Shown one piece after another: positions 5,101 through 5,762 of a stretch of DNA of 5,762 nucleotides. Numbering within the stretch: position 1 is the stretch's first letter; every line of letters starts with the position of its first letter. The DNA is taken from the NCBI GenBank assembly GCA_949902685.1, contig CATLDS010000044.1:1-5762 (forward strand). Reading direction: 5' to 3'. This DNA comes from an uncultured Christensenellaceae bacterium. GTDB lineage: Bacteria; Bacillota; Clostridia; Christensenellales; UBA1242. A program made the position numbers and the translations under genes. The notes beneath the pieces are model-generated. The model did not search any database. It was not told where the DNA came from and saw only the letters and a program-made list of their open reading frames with translations.

Positions 5101-5349
5101 ATGGAAAAGAAGGGTAATGCCGGTTGGGCAGTATTAGGTTTTTTCTTACCATTAATAGGTCTCATTCTATACTTGGTATGGAGAGATAGTCATCCAGAAG
5201 ATTCAAAAATGGCAGGTAAAGGTGCTTTAATTGGATTTATAATAGGCATAGTACTAGTAGTCATTTATTTCATATTAATGGCTACAGTAATAGGATCTTT
5301 GATGTCTGGTATTGGCGATGCAGTCTATACTATGAAAATTTGTTTTTAA
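5101..5349 (+). CDS. Small two-helix membrane protein, 82 residues
   Basis: Probably an inner (cytoplasmic) membrane protein with two hydrophobic helices: about residues 8-27 (GWAVLGFFLPLIGLILYLVW) and about 40-68, joined by a charged loop (RDSHPEDSKMAGKG). The GWAVLGFF-PL-GLILYLVWRD...P..SK.AGKGALI pattern is familiar from Firmicutes proteins that often carry an N-terminal zinc-ribbon; here there is no zinc-ribbon and only a short MEKKGNA lead. The function of that group is unknown to me. AAGGAGG at 5090-5096 gives a near-ideal ribosome site for ATG 5101. The gene is divergent from, and probably controlled by, the 65-residue XRE regulator through the palindrome at 5040-5056. It contains the first GATC of the window (5294-5297). 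A terminator follows. Confidence 0.85.
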   Translation: MEKKGNAGWAVLGFFLPLIGLILYLVWRDSHPEDSKMAGKGALIGFIIGIVLVVIYFILMATVIGSLMSGIGDAVYTMKICF

Positions 5350-5372
5350 AAATATTCACAATCCCCAGAATT

Positions 5373-5398
5373 AAACTAGGCATAGTCGCCTAGTTTTT
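5373..5398 (+). terminator. Intrinsic terminator after the membrane protein gene
   Basis: A 9-bp stem, AAACTAGGC (5373-5381) with GCCTAGTTT (5388-5396), has a 6-base loop (ATAGTC) and continues into TTTTTCGTTT. It lies 23 bases after the stop. It shares the ACTAGG stem core with the U32 terminator. Confidence 0.87.
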
Positions 5399-5408
5399 CG
5401 TTTCAGTA

Positions 5409-5437
5409 TTGACAAAATCTATTATGTATGGTAATAT
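5409..5437 (+). promoter_or_regulatory. Promoter of the right-edge gene
   Basis: A perfect TTGACA (5409-5414), a 17-base spacer, and TAATAT (5432-5437) preceded by TG-G form an extended -10. Transcription should begin near 5444, leaving a leader of about 18 bases that contains AAGGAGAG (5451-5458). Confidence 0.75.
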
Positions 5438-5461
5438 ACGCTCATATTACAAGGAGAGATT

Positions 5462-5762
5462 ATGTATAAAGGTATGTATTTAGGCGGATTTGAAAGATGT
5501 ATTAAAAGTGATAATTATACAGAAGTGTATGACGCTGCATGCGATGTGGCTATGAGTGGTGATCCATATTTGATTTGTGACTTTGCAGAGTCTGTACCGC
5601 TAGCAGACGATCCTGAGATTATGGAGACTCTAGAATATGGTATACAGAGATGTAATGACATTTACCACGAGTATGAGTTTGCTTTCACTATGGCAGATAG
5701 TGGCAAAAAGCATTTTAATCAAAAATTATTCGAACAGAGATTTAGAAAGAGTGGTATCGCTA
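5462..5762 (+). CDS. Unrecognised protein, 5' part only (100 residues visible)
   Basis: The frame from ATG 5462 (MYKGMYLGGFERCIKSDNYTEVYDAACDVAMSG) stays open to the window edge with no stop, so the gene continues beyond it. The start is well supported by AAGGAGAG ending 3 bases before ATG and by a consensus promoter. I do not recognise the family. The visible part looks soluble, acidic and helical. Two stretches look loosely alike (residues 36-43, containing CDFAES, and 68-75, containing YEFAFT), which may hint at a helical-repeat protein. That is weak. There are four cysteines (C13, C27, C39, C64) in no recognised pattern. It carries two of the window's three GATC sites. Confidence 0.8.
   Translation, partial: MYKGMYLGGFERCIKSDNYTEVYDAACDVAMSGDPYLICDFAESVPLADDPEIMETLEYGIQRCNDIYHEYEFAFTMADSGKKHFNQKLFEQRFRKSGIA

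Noticed and set aside
2084..5349. Toxin-antitoxin module built on one of the XRE proteins
   Set aside because: None of the neighbours resembles a known toxin; the GTPase, U32 protein and two-helix membrane protein are explained otherwise. The membrane protein is not short enough or typical enough to call a toxin.
1..5762. Alternative genetic code with TGA read as tryptophan
   Set aside because: No gene ends in TGA, but tryptophan is consistently TGG and no open frame needs TGA read-through to make sense.
1..5762. tRNA, rRNA, riboswitch, CRISPR array or insertion sequence
   Set aside because: I saw no cloverleaf, no conserved rRNA stretch, no long structured leader, no regularly spaced repeats and no transposase or terminal inverted repeats. 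Intergenic gaps are all short.

Overview
The window is AT-rich bacterial DNA with compact gene spacing, TTGnnn/TATAAT-type promoters, AGGAGG-type ribosome sites and short stem-loop terminators with T-tails. Together with a ZagA/YciC-like zinc-associated GTPase, this fits a low-GC Bacillota (Firmicutes)-type genome, possibly an uncultivated lineage. The species cannot be named from this. Reading frames are consistent with the standard bacterial code: tryptophan is read as TGG, and every complete gene ends in TAA or TAG.

Layout. Positions 1-808 hold the last codons of an upstream gene, an unrecognised 255-residue protein whose start overlaps that gene's stop (TAATG), and a terminator that probably works in both directions. 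Positions 860-2389 (minus strand) form a two-gene operon: an XRE-type regulator followed after 9 bases by a COG0523 GTPase with a 32-residue H/E/D-only insert. Divergently, a 72-residue XRE-type regulator (2546-2764) precedes a complete U32 family protein of the RlhA type (2802-4805). A terminator separates this from a convergent 65-residue XRE regulator (4831-5028, minus). That regulator diverges from a small two-helix membrane protein (5101-5349). A further promoter then starts an unrecognised gene that runs off the right edge (5462-5762).

How it fits together. Three small Cro/C1-type regulators lie within 3 kb, each beside a different gene. The regulator at 2084-2389 most likely controls its own operon with the zinc-type GTPase. 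The regulator at 4831-5028 shares a 17-bp palindromic site with the membrane protein gene. U32 proteins of this type are rRNA/tRNA hydroxylation enzymes rather than true proteases in the cases studied.

Most notable signals: (1) GATC is absent from the first 5293 bases and AGCT occurs once in the window, while CTAG, with the same base composition, occurs about 34 times. (2) Two genes have a TATAAT exactly 6 bases before their ATG and no Shine-Dalgarno, so their mRNAs are predicted to be leaderless; a third is nearly so. (3) A 37-bp imperfect direct repeat with a 62-bp period lies in one divergent intergenic region. (4) A 7-3-7 palindrome exactly fills the spacer of a promoter in the other. I did not recognise a complete new defence or metabolic system.
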